Shown here piece by piece: positions 26,757 to 27,345 of a stretch of DNA of 27,345 nt (positions are counted from its first letter, which is position 1; every line of letters starts with the position of its first letter). The stretch covers positions 1 to 27,345 of the forward strand of contig WIXG01000676.1 in the NCBI GenBank assembly GCA_009869945.1. Direction: 5' to 3'. This DNA comes from Mesaphorura yosii (lineage: Eukaryota > Arthropoda > Collembola > Poduromorpha > Tullbergiidae). The notes beneath the pieces are model-generated. The model saw only the letters and a program-made list of their open reading frames with translations, was not told where the DNA came from and made no database searches. Made by a program: the position numbers and the translations under genes.

Positions 26757-27345
26757 TTAAATTCTAGAAACAGACGTGCGCTGTTTGGTACTTGGCGGTG
26801 GTTGCCTACAGTGTGCCAACTCAATCCCGAGCAACACAACCGCACACGCAGCTCCTGTAGCCAGCACCTGAAACGTGAGCCGGATATCACCAAACTCGAC
26901 CTCGTTGTAGATTCCGCCCGTCACCCCGTCAGCACCGCCGTCGCAATTTGGTGCGAGATTCAAGTTTCTTTTTCTCAGCAGCTGCAGATTTCCGGTCTCA
27001 CGAGTCTTCATGATGCTGTAGTCGATCGCTTCTCCAATTCCTGATCCCTTCTTCACAAAGGGGCCAAGATTCTTTCTTGATGAGGGCAGTCGGATCTCCT
27101 GCACGTCCGGGCACGAGTCGCCCGAGCCCAGCTTGGCGGCACGAATCAAGTTCATGTCAATGCTTGGGGATGCCAGTGCATATTTGCCAGATTTCAGAGC
27201 ACCGACCGTGTCGGACGCAGTGAGGTTGTCGGCCCATCGCTCGTGCAGCAGGCTGCGAGTGTAAAGCAACCGCTCGGTCGCTGCTGTAGAGTCCTTCAAG
27301 AAAGCCCTTAGGGAAGGGACGTTTACAACGGCGACCTCGTAGTTT
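26757..27345 (-). CDS. Second ionotropic receptor, C-terminal part, cut by window edge
   Basis: The minus-strand frame is open from the window end to a stop at 26757-26759, at least 196 residues. It reads like the ligand-binding S2 lobe and last helix of an IR: GALKSGKYALASPS, then LPSSRKNLGPFVKKGSGIGE and a helix (AIDYSIMKTRETGNLQLLRK) matching the iGluR pattern 'P+..P....F...I.++.E.G....+..+', then C, a linker GGIYNEVEFGDIRLTFQV, and M4 (LATGAACAVVLLGIEL). This part has the GDIRLTFQVL order seen just before M4 in many IRs and is closer to the classical layout than the receptor at 2118. The N-terminus, pore and M1-M3 are beyond the window, so start and introns are unknown. Both window ends therefore carry IR genes, on opposite strands. 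Confidence 0.75.
   Translation of the reverse strand, partial: NYEVAVVNVPSLRAFLKDSTAATERLLYTRSLLHERWADNLTASDTVGALKSGKYALASPSIDMNLIRAAKLGSGDSCPDVQEIRLPSSRKNLGPFVKKGSGIGEAIDYSIMKTRETGNLQLLRKRNLNLAPNCDGGADGVTGGIYNEVEFGDIRLTFQVLATGAACAVVLLGIELAHCRQPPPSTKQRTSVSRI

Noticed and set aside
1..27345. tRNA or rRNA genes
   Set aside because: No B-box-like GTTCGANTC with matching acceptor stem and no rRNA-like conserved block was recognised by eye. A tRNA scan would settle this.

Overview
The window reads as an arthropod nuclear genome. The reasons are spliced genes with GT-AG introns (mostly 68 to 140 bp, one of 1.4 kb), TATA plus TCAGT-type initiators, interstitial (TTAGG)n arrays, two ionotropic-receptor (IR) genes, an AA15 lytic polysaccharide monooxygenase and a cuticlin-type ZP-domain protein. 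The pore-exit segment of the complete IR (LTNAYKG) resembles what I recall from springtail or crustacean IRs, but that taxonomic guess is weak.

Layout. 1-2000: a decayed HSP70 fragment, then gene-poor DNA with a short telomere-like array. 2118-4481: an intronless divergent IR. 4500-6100: a repeat zone made of a fold-back (inverted) minisatellite, a second TTAGG array and a purine-rich minisatellite. 6177-9753: a broken-up stretch holding an unrecognised gene with a good promoter but shifted frames, a small membrane-protein frame interrupted by TGA, and a diverged Mps1/TTK-like kinase whose N-terminus lies in another frame. 10367-10955: a possible small two-exon gene. 10965-18837: a cluster of secreted or cuticular genes, namely the AA15 LPMO (minus), two TATA-driven secreted glycoproteins (plus) and a five-exon ZP transmembrane protein (minus). 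18900-21320: mainly regulatory or intergenic DNA with a strong AATCAG/CTGATT motif cluster. 21322-25558: a five-exon Skp2 F-box/LRR gene with an unusually long disordered N-terminus. 26757-end (minus): the C-terminal part of a second IR, cut by the window edge.

How the genes relate. The central block has an extracellular or cuticular theme: chitin or cellulose oxidation, heavily N-glycosylated and mucin-like secreted proteins, and a ZP matrix anchor. Skp2 and the TTK-like kinase are cell-cycle factors and appear to be unrelated neighbours. I see no operon-like functional system. The most unusual items are the fold-back minisatellite, the run of frame-broken genes next to it, the sequon-saturated secreted protein and the Skp2 extension. 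The complete IR, LPMO, both secreted proteins, ZP protein and Skp2 models keep a clean reading frame across all exons, which makes the breaks between 6.6 and 8.65 kb stand out.
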